DNA of 64,000 nt. Source: Anaerobacillus sp. CMMVII (GTDB lineage Bacteria; Bacillota; Bacilli; Bacillales; Anaerobacillaceae). The stretch spans positions 372,001 through 436,000 of the forward strand of contig NZ_JACEHK010000015.1 of NCBI RefSeq assembly GCF_025377685.1. Reading direction: 5' to 3'. A model generated the notes under the pieces. That model ran no database searches. It saw only the letters and a list, made by a program, of their open reading frames with translations, and had not been told where the DNA came from. Of this stretch, positions 54,401-62,776 are shown in pieces. The position numbers and the translations under genes are program-made. The first letter of the stretch is position 1, and each line of letters begins with the position of its first letter.

Positions 54401-56123
54401 TCAAGATTCAAAAATTTACGTAGGTTTCTATGCTGCACGCCTTGCTACCATTGAAGTAAGTAATATTGACTATACAGTTACGGCAGCTGCAACAGACGCT
54501 CCAAAAATAGAACCACCAGCACAACCAGTTTCACCACATGTAGAGATTTTATCTCTTGATAAAACTCCATTGTCTGAATATGACTTAATCGTAAGATCAA
54601 ATGTGAATGGAACTGTAACAGTGAGACAAGGCCAGACTGAAATTGCGTCTGAGGTGGAAGTTGAACAAGGAGAACTGTTAAAAATTCCTACAATTTTATC
54701 TGCTAATAGCAATACAAATTTTAGCTTAACGTTTTTACCAAACGATACTCAATATTTAACTTCGTATGCACCGATTGTTCGTAATTTTACAGTTCAAACG
54801 AAAACGTTTGCTGGAGGAGAAGGTGATATTTATGTATCTCCAACTGGAACAAACTCTGGTGATGGTACGAGAGAAAATCCTCTTAACCTAGATACAGCAA
54901 TCGAATTTGTAAAACCTGGTCAAACGATCATTGTGCTTGAAGGTAATTATGTACGTAACTCAAAAATTGAAATTAAAAAGTATAATGATGGTACTACTGA
55001 AGCAATGAAGTTTCTAATAGCTGACCCAGCAGCAACTACAAGACCTGTCATTGATTTCGATAAGAGGTCTGAAGGGGTTGTCCATAGTGGAAAATATTGG
55101 CATGTTAAGGGGATAGACTTTGCACGTTCAGCTGGAAATACGAAAGGTTATACTGTTGGTGGAAGTCATAATATCATTGAAAATGTAAGGCTTTATGAGC
55201 ATGGAGATACAGGTTTACAAATAAGCCGAACTGACACGTCAGAAAATGATAAATCTCAATGGCCATCTTATAACCTTATTCTTAATAGTATTTCATTTGA
55301 CAATATTGATCCGTCTCAAAACAATGCCGATGGATTTGCAGCAAAGCTTACAGTGGGTGAAGGAAATGTATTTGATGGTTGTATATCTCATAATAATATT
55401 GATGATGGTTGGGATTTATATACGAAAGTTGGTACAGGGGCAATTGGACCTGTAACAATAAAAAATAGTATTGCCTTTAGTAACGGAACATTAACGAATG
55501 GATATGAAGGTAGTGCCGGTAAAAATGGTTTTAAACTTGGGGGCGAAGGGGTTCATGTTCCTCACGTTATTGAAAATAGTATTGCAATTGGCAATGGATA
55601 CTTTGGGTTTACAAGTAACAGTAATCCTGGTTTAATTGCAAACAACAATATTGGTTTTAACAATGTTGGTGCAAATCTAAGCTTTTCAACATATGCCCAT
55701 ATTCCAACTGATTTTTCGATTAATGGGTTTGTCTCTTACAGAACTGAAGGTGTTGATCATAGAAATGATAGTTATCCAACACACTTAGATTCTGATAATA
55801 ACTATATGTTTAAATCTGGAGCGTCTGTAAATGCATCTGGTGAAGAACTTTCTAATGAAATTCTAGAGAGCTTACAAGAAATTCTCGTTTACGATGACCA
55901 AGAGAAGCTTATTGGAATTAAGCGGGATGCTGAAGGTAACATTCAGTGGGGAGATTTATGGGAAGTATATAACGCCTATATGGGAATTGAAGAAACAGCT
56001 GGAGATGATAATGAACGTCGCGGCAAACCATCTGTTTTACCAGGCCCACCGATTACACCACCAGGTAAAGGTAGTCCGTTTCCTCCAGGTTTACCGATTA
56101 CACCACCAGGTCTGAACAGATAG
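51495..56123 (+). CDS. secreted multidomain pectate lyase, PL9 family
   Basis: A 1542-residue exported protein. Signal peptide: RRW, hydrophobic SLTLIFLLMFSSLNLTTLAFA, cut near AFA-ET. Then two jelly-roll-like repeats (about 47-235 and 245-445; WQGSVFGDN and WEFSAFGDN), four bacterial Ig-like domains (about 450-775, each with the LDGLKV or DPTGI pattern), a third jelly-roll (about 781-990), and the PL9 parallel beta-helix from GDIYVSPTGTNSGDG (about 1109); the signature NADGFAAKL then CISHNNIDDGWDLYTK is near 1276. A proline-rich tail (ITPPGKGSPFPPG) follows. It cleaves pectate, releasing unsaturated uronates. TTG start after AAGGAGG. Confidence 0.9.
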   Translation: MKQRRWLSLTLIFLLMFSSLNLTTLAFAETVQQDPFEGMINISSDWQGSVFGDNGGQGNITKENFEITENENETVILRSSNNRGKIASSSEGIAYYFKDVPLDGNFELTATAHVDAWTANNQVAFGLMLRENILVNTNMGTFTGDYVAVGALDQVIKGFYKSEATGLAKNDWLFEEAVVPAAETEYQLSIQKTGNLFILKVGDEEQLIENFTGDINYAGLFTSRNTTVTFSNVKLAIEGQIELGDWEFSAFGDNTNTTNNPPRNPEPTLNQDGSVTLLATGGKVSNTTDGISFYYKEVPAGVNFEITTKATVNSFNSTSGISTPNQKSFGLMLRDEIGTHASTGGHISRYVAVGALDTVMKGFYKTDSNVQAGNMTKLEPFADVVMPAAGQEYDLSIRKAGDTFVVTTNGQSETFSAVDLFKDEVFVGFYVARDADVTFSNFEIQVDARKVSELKVDTSEMDTEFLLGQNLNLDGLKVTAVFSDGTEQVLSDSDYIVTGFDSSVVGTNTITINYNGVTRTIELEILSLSVTELEIKYFPAKTVYYKGDKFDPTGIVIVANYEDGYKFADLSSDQYTFSISNLDGEGYEFLEAGIVEVTISSNETPETTTAFNVTVKDADLTQLDIRQLPVKMLYFIGDELDLAGINVYASYDDNSSVRLLPNEYEVSGFDSENPGTKEITLTHKSKEVTFSVSVKIKEVTNIEVADYPQTTFVVGEEFNVDGLVISKVYDNGDREVLAFGEYTINSASFDLSAAGIYDIEIVPNNLEIESIIYQVTVREEVEVEWKKMRFGQSTSNANNYVEVLEDGTIKVVALEGGGKITGDHDGIAFYYTEIDANEDNFVLSADIHVITYAKTPHDGQESFGIMARDAINPVQDASVFASNIAAVGGFSGGTRDANGTQAFVRTGVLASDGEGSQGIQKKMLKNERPTTANTTENYRLTLAKTNSGYTGMLNDGEEAIFFEPDLLNVQDSKIYVGFYAARLATIEVSNIDYTVTAAATDAPKIEPPAQPVSPHVEILSLDKTPLSEYDLIVRSNVNGTVTVRQGQTEIASEVEVEQGELLKIPTILSANSNTNFSLTFLPNDTQYLTSYAPIVRNFTVQTKTFAGGEGDIYVSPTGTNSGDGTRENPLNLDTAIEFVKPGQTIIVLEGNYVRNSKIEIKKYNDGTTEAMKFLIADPAATTRPVIDFDKRSEGVVHSGKYWHVKGIDFARSAGNTKGYTVGGSHNIIENVRLYEHGDTGLQISRTDTSENDKSQWPSYNLILNSISFDNIDPSQNNADGFAAKLTVGEGNVFDGCISHNNIDDGWDLYTKVGTGAIGPVTIKNSIAFSNGTLTNGYEGSAGKNGFKLGGEGVHVPHVIENSIAIGNGYFGFTSNSNPGLIANNNIGFNNVGANLSFSTYAHIPTDFSINGFVSYRTEGVDHRNDSYPTHLDSDNNYMFKSGASVNASGEELSNEILESLQEILVYDDQEKLIGIKRDAEGNIQWGDLWEVYNAYMGIEETAGDDNERRGKPSVLPGPPITPPGKGSPFPPGLPITPPGLNR

Positions 56124-56193
56124 CACGGCTATTTCTAGTGTTACCTAATAAGACTTAGGTAGTTAAGATATTCAATAAAACAATATGAAAATT

Positions 56194-56255
56194 TGTCTGC
56201 CATTTTCCTCACTACAGAGATGTGTTTGATAGTAAGGAGAATGGCAGATTTTTAT
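56194..56255. terminator. bidirectional terminator between the convergent lyase and esterase genes
   Basis: TCTGCCATT-T-TCCT and AGGA-G-AATGGCAGA form a long stem, T run TTTTT follows on the plus strand and A tract before on the other side. Confidence 0.8.
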
Positions 56256-57163
56256 TAAAAGTTTCTTTTGAGAAATCGAACAATTTCTTCTCGCATTTCT
56301 TTATTTTCTTCGTGTCCACAGTCAAACATTTTGAGACTCCAGTTTTGAGGTTTTCCTTCATTTTCATAAATTTGTTTTAAGATCGGTTCGATTCGTTCTA
56401 ATCCTGAAACTGGAATTAGTTTATCGTGAATACCAGCGACACTTAAATGTGGACGTGGAGCAATTAGAGAATTAATTTCAGCAGTTGAAAAGTATTTTAA
56501 CAATCTTGGAACATAAAAGTAAAAACCATGTTTATCCAGGCTATCCGTTTCAATTAAAGCTTGGAAATCAGCTAAACCGCAAACATCAACGCACCACTTA
56601 ATTCTAGTATCTAAAGCAGCTAACCACCAAGTCATAATACCACCCATGGACATTCCCATGGTTCCTATTCTTTCACCATCAACATCAGAACGGGTTTGTA
56701 AATAATCAAGTGCTCTAATACTATCAAATACTCTCATGCCCCATAAAACTTGCCCCTTCCAGAGCATTTCTTTAAAAAGAGAGCTTTCTGTACGAGTACT
56801 TCTTTCTCCAAAGCCCCAGGCATCGATACAAAGAACAGCATAGCCCATTTTGGTTAATTCAATCCCAAAAGCAGGCGTGTATAAATAACTATTTCCCGAA
56901 GTTAGCTCTTCTTTTCCCAGATGAAATTTACCACCATGTGAATGATTAAATAATATTGTCGGTAGCTTTTTATTATCACTATGTAATGGTTTCAAAAAAT
57001 AGGCTGGAACCAATTCTAATCCGTTTAAATCTAATAATAATTTCTCAAGTTTGTAATGCTCATTTTCTTCTACTGCGATTACACTAATTTGAATTTGTGT
57101 CTCTCTTGCTGGAAGTTCTCCCAGCAAGGAGTAGAGTCTGTTGCGAAGCTCTTGTTTGTTCAT
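56255..57163 (-). CDS. alpha/beta hydrolase, dienelactone hydrolase or acetylesterase-like
   Basis: A 302-residue cytoplasmic esterase. Nucleophile Ser is in GMSMGGI (about residue 178), Asp in VAGIHDKLIP and His in DCGHEEN near the end; the oxyanion-side loop HSHGG is typical of DLH-like esterases. In a pectin locus an acetyl or feruloyl/methyl group from pectin or rhamnogalacturonan is a likely substrate. ATG 57163 follows GAGGTGG. Confidence 0.75.
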   Translation of the reverse strand: MNKQELRNRLYSLLGELPARETQIQISVIAVEENEHYKLEKLLLDLNGLELVPAYFLKPLHSDNKKLPTILFNHSHGGKFHLGKEELTSGNSYLYTPAFGIELTKMGYAVLCIDAWGFGERSTRTESSLFKEMLWKGQVLWGMRVFDSIRALDYLQTRSDVDGERIGTMGMSMGGIMTWWLAALDTRIKWCVDVCGLADFQALIETDSLDKHGFYFYVPRLLKYFSTAEINSLIAPRPHLSVAGIHDKLIPVSGLERIEPILKQIYENEGKPQNWSLKMFDCGHEENKEMREEIVRFLKRNF

Positions 57164-57265
57164 GTTCCACCTCAAAAATAAAGTATAGTTGGTAGCTTAA
57201 GTATACCGCTTCCTCAAGAAAAGATCCTTATGTAAAACAATTTCAAATGGAAAAGGTGATGAAAT

Positions 57266-58057
57266 ATGTCAAAACTACTTTGGAAAGATGGTGCTCCCAA
57301 AGTGTCTGGAGCAATGGATGAGGAGGTACCGATACTTACTCCATTTATAGTAGAAGGAGAAGCGAAATCTGCAGGAATGATTGTTTGCCCAGGGGGAGGT
57401 TATCACCATAGAGCGTTACATGAGGGGGCACCAATTTGTAAGTGGTTAAATAGTCTTGGAATTTCTGCATTTCTACTTGACTACAGAGTTGCCCCTTCTA
57501 AACATCCAGCTCCATTATTGGACGCAAAGCGCGCGATCCGTTATGTCCGGTACCATGCTCCTAATTGGAATATTGATAAAGATAAGATAGGTATTTTAGG
57601 CTTTTCTGCAGGTGGTCATTTAGCGGCAACTGCCGGAACACAGTTTGATTTAGGAAATCAGAATGCTGTAGATCCAGTTGAGAGGGAAAGTTCTAGACCT
57701 AATGTATTAGTCTTGTGCTATCCAGTAATTTCATTTGTTGAAAATTATCATCAAGGATCAGTCGTCAATTTACTAGGTGAAGGAAGTACTGAAGAAGAGC
57801 GCATTGTATTATCAGCGGAAAAACAAGTGAAGGAGACTACGCCACCAACTTTTCTATGGCACACTGCAGATGATCGATCAGTTCCAGTTGAGAACAGCTT
57901 GGCATTTGCTAAGGCTCTAAGTACTCATAACATTCTGTTTGAGTTACATATCTTTCAAAGTGGTAGACATGGGTTGGGACTAGCGGAGGCTGATTCACAT
58001 GTCGCAAGTTGGTCAAGGATTTGTAGTTCTTGGTTGAGAGGACAAGGCTTTAGATAA
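57266..58057 (+). CDS. alpha/beta hydrolase, acetylesterase (Axe/BD-FAE-like)
   Basis: A 263-residue hydrolase without signal peptide. CPGGGYHHRALHEG is the oxyanion region, GFSAGGHLAAT carries the nucleophile serine (about 113), TADDRSVPVEN the aspartate and FQSGRHGLGLA the histidine. It would remove acetyl groups from imported sugars (xylan or pectin type). Convergent/divergent to the other esterase; about 680 bases of control region follow before the ABC genes. Confidence 0.8.
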   Translation: MSKLLWKDGAPKVSGAMDEEVPILTPFIVEGEAKSAGMIVCPGGGYHHRALHEGAPICKWLNSLGISAFLLDYRVAPSKHPAPLLDAKRAIRYVRYHAPNWNIDKDKIGILGFSAGGHLAATAGTQFDLGNQNAVDPVERESSRPNVLVLCYPVISFVENYHQGSVVNLLGEGSTEEERIVLSAEKQVKETTPPTFLWHTADDRSVPVENSLAFAKALSTHNILFELHIFQSGRHGLGLAEADSHVASWSRICSSWLRGQGFR

Positions 58058-58125
58058 TGTCTATCTCGACCTAGAAGAATGGAATAATAATCTCTAAATA
58101 ATATGATAATCCTTTTCTTAGATGT

Positions 58126-58140
58126 ATGAAAACGTTGTCA
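58126..58140. promoter_or_regulatory. cre/LacI-type operator, upstream of the ABC genes (site 1)
   Basis: ATGAAAACGTTGTCA fits WTGNAANCGNWNNCW at all positions. About 600 bases before the binding-protein gene. Confidence 0.6.
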
Positions 58141-58418
58141 AAATAGCGATTTGATAGCCAACACCCGATTTTCTAGTAGAGATAAGGGTGTTCAAACGGT
58201 ACGGTTCCTTGTTTACTGGGGTCATCAATAGTAGTCATTGCACTGGTCAAACTCAAAAAAGAAGATAGAGTACACATTCATGTAAGGTATTGATTATATA
58301 CGCAATGGCTATTCGTTCTTTATAGTAAGGATGTAACAACCAAGTTGTAACTTATCACAATGTCAATTAAGGAGTGATGGATCGAAGAGGGGGTTAAAAA
58401 AGAGAGATAGTAAATTTT

Positions 58419-58433
58419 TTGAAAGCGTTACCG
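58419..58433. promoter_or_regulatory. cre-like operator, upstream of the ABC genes (site 2)
   Basis: TTGAAAGCGTTACCG matches the cre consensus except for the last base. Apart from the two operators the 58058-58738 region holds no gene I can support; GAAACGTTTC at 58463 may be a further LacI-type half site. Confidence 0.5.
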
Positions 58434-58738
58434 TTAAGAAATCCGATAAGAGCTGAAGGAAGAGAAACGTTTCAAGATCTTCCCCTCTTTATGATTTAGT
58501 AACCTTACGCTTTAAAGTTAGCAATCTGTTTTCTATCCTTATATTATCTCGGGTAACGTGTGTGGATAGTTAGTAATTACTTTTCCTATAATTGGATTGT
58601 AAAAAATAGTTAATCAATTACTAGGTCTATTCGTTTATAATAGTAAAATGGACGTATCGCCAATTTTTATTACTATAAAACACTTGTCATCCAATCACTA
58701 GCTTAAGAGATAATCAAAAAAAATTGGAGGTTGTTTGA

Positions 58739-60274
58739 ATGAACGTATTGAAAAACAAGAAGTTTATGACACTTTTCACAACACTAACACTTTTCGTACT
58801 ATTGTTAGCTGCATGTGGAAAAAATGAAAGCGCTACAAACACGAATACAGAGGGTAATGCTGATGGTACTCCTGCAGAGGAAGCACCATTTGAAATTTCA
58901 ATCATGATGAACCTTCATACACCTGAAGTTCCTAGTGATAGAATTAAAAAGATGGTAGAAGAAGCAACAAACACAGTACTAGATATTCAATTTGTTCCAG
59001 ATGCTAACTTTAGTGACCGTTTAAATACTGCATTTGCAACAGGAACTTTACCGATGGTAGTTCCAATGAACTTCCAAACATTTAATCAGTTTAAAGATGC
59101 AATCCGTGATGATCAATTTTGGGAAGTTGGAGCTTATCTTGATGAGTATCCAAACTTAAGCAAGTTAAAGCCAGAGATCTTAGAAAACACGAAAGTAGAT
59201 GGAAAAATCTATTCTTTATATCAAGGAAGACCGTTATCTCGTCAAGGATTTATTTACCGTAAAGACTGGGCTGACAATCTTGGAATTGAAACACCAAAAA
59301 CAACTGCTGAGTTCTTTGAAATGGCGAAAGCTTTCACTGAGAACGATCCAAACGGATCAGGCAGAAAAGATACAATCGGGATTACTGACCGTAGTGACTT
59401 AGTATATGGTGCATTTAAAACAATTGCTTCTTGGCATGGTGTACCAAATGACTTCGGAATTCAAGATGGTCAAATTTTACCTGAGTTTATGTTTCCGCAA
59501 TATATGGACACTTTAAAGTATATGAGAGATCTTCACTCAAACGGTTACATGAACCAAGATTTCCCTGTAACTAGTAAGAATGATCAACAAGCATTATTCA
59601 AAAATGGAACTGCAGGTATTTATGTAGGTTCAATGCCAGATGTTAACAGCTTATATAATGATACTGTAGCTTTAAACCCAGACGTAGTATTTGATGTTCA
59701 TAACTACATTGAAGGGCCACATGGAGAGTATGGAATTTGGTCTATCCCTGGATTTGGTAGTGTTGTAATGTTCCCGAAATCTTCTGTTAAAACAGAAGCT
59801 GAATTAAGAAGAATTCTTTCATTCTATGATCAGTTAATGACTCCAGAAGTAGCTAACATCTTAATTAGAGGTGTTGAAGGCGAACATTATGAAGCAATCG
59901 ATGGAAGAGCTAAAGTTCTTGATCAAACTCTATTCGACAACGAAGTTAGACCTTACCTTTCACTTGAAATTGGTGAGCCTGAAACAAATGGTCGTTATGA
60001 TGCTTACTTCTCATACGATGTTCAATTAAAAGCTCTTGAATTACAAGCTGAAAATGAGTCTTATTTAATCACTAACCCAACATTAACACTTGACTCTGAT
60101 ACGTTTGTATTAGATGGCCCAAGATTATATCAAATTATTGAAGATGCTACAATTAAGTTCATTCTTGGACAACTTGACGAAGCTGGATTTGAAAAAGCAG
60201 TTGATAACTGGAAATCACAAGGCGGAGACAAAATTATTGAAGAATTCACAGCATCTTATAAAGCTGCTAACTAA
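58739..60274 (+). CDS. extracellular solute-binding lipoprotein (LplA/YtcQ type)
   Basis: A 511-residue lipoprotein: signal peptide with LFVLLLAACGKNE, the lipid-modified cysteine being the first residue after LAA. After a low-complexity linker (NTNTEGNADGTPAEEA) comes a large type I binding protein; YLDEYPNLSKLKPEI and WADNLGIETPKTTAEFFEMAK are typical of the LplA group, which takes up complex pectin or rhamnogalacturonan oligosaccharides in Bacillus. It feeds the permeases at 60659-62532. RBS TTGGAGG. Confidence 0.88.
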   Translation: MNVLKNKKFMTLFTTLTLFVLLLAACGKNESATNTNTEGNADGTPAEEAPFEISIMMNLHTPEVPSDRIKKMVEEATNTVLDIQFVPDANFSDRLNTAFATGTLPMVVPMNFQTFNQFKDAIRDDQFWEVGAYLDEYPNLSKLKPEILENTKVDGKIYSLYQGRPLSRQGFIYRKDWADNLGIETPKTTAEFFEMAKAFTENDPNGSGRKDTIGITDRSDLVYGAFKTIASWHGVPNDFGIQDGQILPEFMFPQYMDTLKYMRDLHSNGYMNQDFPVTSKNDQQALFKNGTAGIYVGSMPDVNSLYNDTVALNPDVVFDVHNYIEGPHGEYGIWSIPGFGSVVMFPKSSVKTEAELRRILSFYDQLMTPEVANILIRGVEGEHYEAIDGRAKVLDQTLFDNEVRPYLSLEIGEPETNGRYDAYFSYDVQLKALELQAENESYLITNPTLTLDSDTFVLDGPRLYQIIEDATIKFILGQLDEAGFEKAVDNWKSQGGDKIIEEFTASYKAAN

Positions 60275-60284
60275 ATGAAAATGA

Positions 60285-60322
60285 TAAAGGCTAACTCATT
60301 GTGAGTTAGCCTTTATTTATTC
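60285..60322 (+). terminator. terminator (or attenuator) after the binding-protein gene
   Basis: TAAAGGCTAACTCA pairs with TGAGTTAGCCTTTA, then TTTATTCT. It may limit read-through into the permease genes, as often seen after binding-protein genes. Confidence 0.8.
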
Positions 60323-60408
60323 TCAAAAGCTTCACGCAAAGCGTGAAGAACCAAGCATTCGCTTGGTTACGACCTACAAGCTAATAGGAACAATTTTTTA
60401 GAAAGGAT
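60313..60408. repeat. family 3 right-half copy between binding protein and permease genes
   Basis: TTTATTCTCAAAAGCTTCACGC then GCGTGAAGAACCAAGC, GCTTGGTTACGACC and a TTTTTTAGAAAGGA end match 43938-44024 with few changes. The left arm is missing and replaced by the binding-protein terminator. It separates genes normally adjacent; 60409-60658 holds no gene. Confidence 0.8.
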
Positions 60409-60658
60409 GTTTTCTCAAAGAGGGTTGCTTGAAAATAGTTATGTTTAAGGACCGATTAAAACAAGAAAATTCCGCTTATATATTTGATAATCAATGTCTC
60501 ACTTTTATGAAAAAAGCCTTATAAAATCAGGGTTTTTAGTACCTAAATAACCTGATGATTATAGCTGTTATTCTAAGAATAGATTAATCTTTAACCAAGG
60601 AGAGAAAACATGATTGAAAGGAACAAAGAGATGAAAAATTATAGTTTTAGAAAGGTAG

Positions 60659-61630
60659 ATGAAAATGGAAAATAATGTAGCAGTCGAAAAACAAGTTCCA
60701 CCACAATCTCCAAAATCGGAAAAACGTGCCGAGTTATGGAGAAAAATTAAGAAGAATAAGATGATCTACTTAATGATTACTCCAGGACTTTTATATTTCT
60801 TAATCTATAAATATGTACCGATGTACGGATTAATCATTGCGTTTCAAGATTATAAACCTTATCAAGGTATCAGTGGTAGTACATGGGTTGGGTTAAAGCA
60901 TTTTGAGAGACTATTTACAAGTGCAGATTTCGGAATGATCTTTAAGAATACGATAATATTATTTGGACTCCAAATATTTATTTATTTCCCAATACCAATC
61001 ATTTTAGCGTTAATGCTAAATGAAGTAAGAAAAGAATTTTTCAAAAGAAGTATCCAAACATTAATCTATATTCCTCATTTTATGTCTTGGGTTGTAATCG
61101 TTTCCATTAGTTATGTAATGTTAACGTTAGATGGCGGGATGGTTAATGGACTATTAGAATTTTTAGGTTTTAAACCGATAAACTTCCTACTAAGCTCTGA
61201 ATGGTTTAGACCGATGTATATCATTCAAGTAATTTGGCGTGAAGCTGGTTGGGGAACAATCATTTTCCTAGCGGCAATCTCAGCTGTTGATCCATCTCTT
61301 TATGAAGCAGCAAGAATGGATGGAGCGAACCGCCTTCAACAAATGTGGCACATTACAATTCCAGCGATTAAGAGTGTTATTATCGTTCTATTAATCTTAA
61401 AAGTTGGAGATGTTTTAGAATTAGGTTTTGAACACATCTTCTTATTATTAAATGCAGCAAATCGTGAAGTAGGGGAAATTTTTGACACGTATGTATATAC
61501 AGCTGGTTTAAAGCAAGGGCAGTTTAGTTACAGTACCGCAGTAGGATTTTTCAAAGGCTTTGTAGGTCTAGTATTAATCATGTTTGCTAACTGGGCAGCG
61601 AAAAAAGCTGGAGAAGAAGGCGTTTACTAA
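60659..61630 (+). CDS. ABC transporter permease, LplB/YteP type
   Basis: A 323-residue permease with six membrane segments. Long basic N-terminus, then YLMITPGLLYFLIYKYVPMYG and the EAA loop YEAARMDGANRLQQMWHITIP that contacts the ATPase. With the next gene it forms the membrane pore for the oligosaccharide taken up by the LplA-type lipoprotein. Start ATG 60659 (or ATG 60665) after AAAGG. No ATPase gene is present; Bacillus systems of this type share MsmX. Confidence 0.9.
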   Translation: MKMENNVAVEKQVPPQSPKSEKRAELWRKIKKNKMIYLMITPGLLYFLIYKYVPMYGLIIAFQDYKPYQGISGSTWVGLKHFERLFTSADFGMIFKNTIILFGLQIFIYFPIPIILALMLNEVRKEFFKRSIQTLIYIPHFMSWVVIVSISYVMLTLDGGMVNGLLEFLGFKPINFLLSSEWFRPMYIIQVIWREAGWGTIIFLAAISAVDPSLYEAARMDGANRLQQMWHITIPAIKSVIIVLLILKVGDVLELGFEHIFLLLNAANREVGEIFDTYVYTAGLKQGQFSYSTAVGFFKGFVGLVLIMFANWAAKKAGEEGVY

Positions 61631-61656
61631 GATTTAATTTAAGGAGGGCGTAAAAA

Positions 61657-62532
61657 ATGGTAGAAGATAAATCATTAGGCAGTAAAATATTTAATGTTAC
61701 AAACAATACAATACTCGCAATCATTGCGTTTCTAACAGTTATCCCATTTGTACATGTAATTGCAGCGTCTTTTGCAACAAGTGCAGAACTAGCTCAGAAA
61801 AGGTTCCTGTTATTCCCGACGGTTTTTAGTTTAGATGCTTATCGTTATATTTTCTCAACAGATACTATTTTGAAGGCGATGGCAATTTCAGTATTCGTAA
61901 CTGTTGTTGGTACTCTATGGAGTATGTTTATGTCTACACTTACGGCATATGGACTTTCACGTCGTGATTTAGTAGGTCGCAGACAAATTACATTCTTTAT
62001 CATCTTTACGATGCTTTTCAACGGGGGGATGATCCCAACTTTCTTAGTAGTTCAACAAACGGGTTTAATGAATTCACTTTGGGCGTTAATTATCCCTGTC
62101 TCGATCAATGCTTTTAATATGATTATATTAAGAAGTTTCTTCCAAAACCTTCCTGCAGGTTTAGAAGAATCAGCAAAAATTGATGGATGTAGTGATTTTG
62201 GAATTCTATTTAGAATTGTTATCCCATGTTCATTACCAGCGATTGCAACAATCTCACTTTTCTATGCAGTTACGTATTGGAACACTTATATGCATGCAGT
62301 TCTATATATCAGTGACTCGTCGAAATGGCCAGTTCAAATTCTTTTACGACAAATTGTTGTACTAGCAACTGGAATGAACTATGATGGGGCCAACTTTACG
62401 GACGTGCCACCACCTGAAATTACAATTAAAATGGCGGTAATCGTGGTAGCTACCTTACCAGTACTCATGGTTTATCCATTCATTCAAAAGTATTTTGCAA
62501 AAGGTGCTCTTTTAGGATCGGTAAAAGGTTAA
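61657..62532 (+). CDS. ABC transporter permease, LplC/YtcP type
   Basis: A 291-residue permease of the carbohydrate-uptake 2 type. EAA loop region is LEESAKIDGCSDFGILFRIVIP; membrane segments include LAIIAFLTVIPFVHVIAAS and ITIKMAVIVVATLPVLMVY. Partner of the preceding permease. RBS AAGGAGG, 26 bases after the previous stop. Confidence 0.92.
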   Translation: MVEDKSLGSKIFNVTNNTILAIIAFLTVIPFVHVIAASFATSAELAQKRFLLFPTVFSLDAYRYIFSTDTILKAMAISVFVTVVGTLWSMFMSTLTAYGLSRRDLVGRRQITFFIIFTMLFNGGMIPTFLVVQQTGLMNSLWALIIPVSINAFNMIILRSFFQNLPAGLEESAKIDGCSDFGILFRIVIPCSLPAIATISLFYAVTYWNTYMHAVLYISDSSKWPVQILLRQIVVLATGMNYDGANFTDVPPPEITIKMAVIVVATLPVLMVYPFIQKYFAKGALLGSVKG

Positions 62533-62594
62533 TTAGAATTTACATTTAGAGGAATATGCAACGTTTTTATTCAAATTAGGTACTTACTAAATAA

Positions 62595-62706
62595 GTGAAT
62601 TTCATAATTACCTTAAGCAAGCTATACCAATCTATATGTAGTTGCAATTGTTTACGTAACTGCATATAGAGCGGGGAGCGAGGATAATGAACGATGGAAT
62701 TCATTA
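62595..62706. repeat. TIR-type repeat, family 4, copy 3
   Basis: GTGAATTTCATAATTACC at the left, AATGAACGATGGAATTCATT at the right. Inner hairpin TGTAGTTGCA...TGTAACTGCA differs from copy 2 but still pairs. Lies between the permease and GH43 genes. Confidence 0.75.
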
Positions 62707-62776
62707 AAAATGTAGTATTTTTACATGAATAATAAGCTGCATATTCCTCTTATTTTTATAGGAGGTTGATTGAAAA

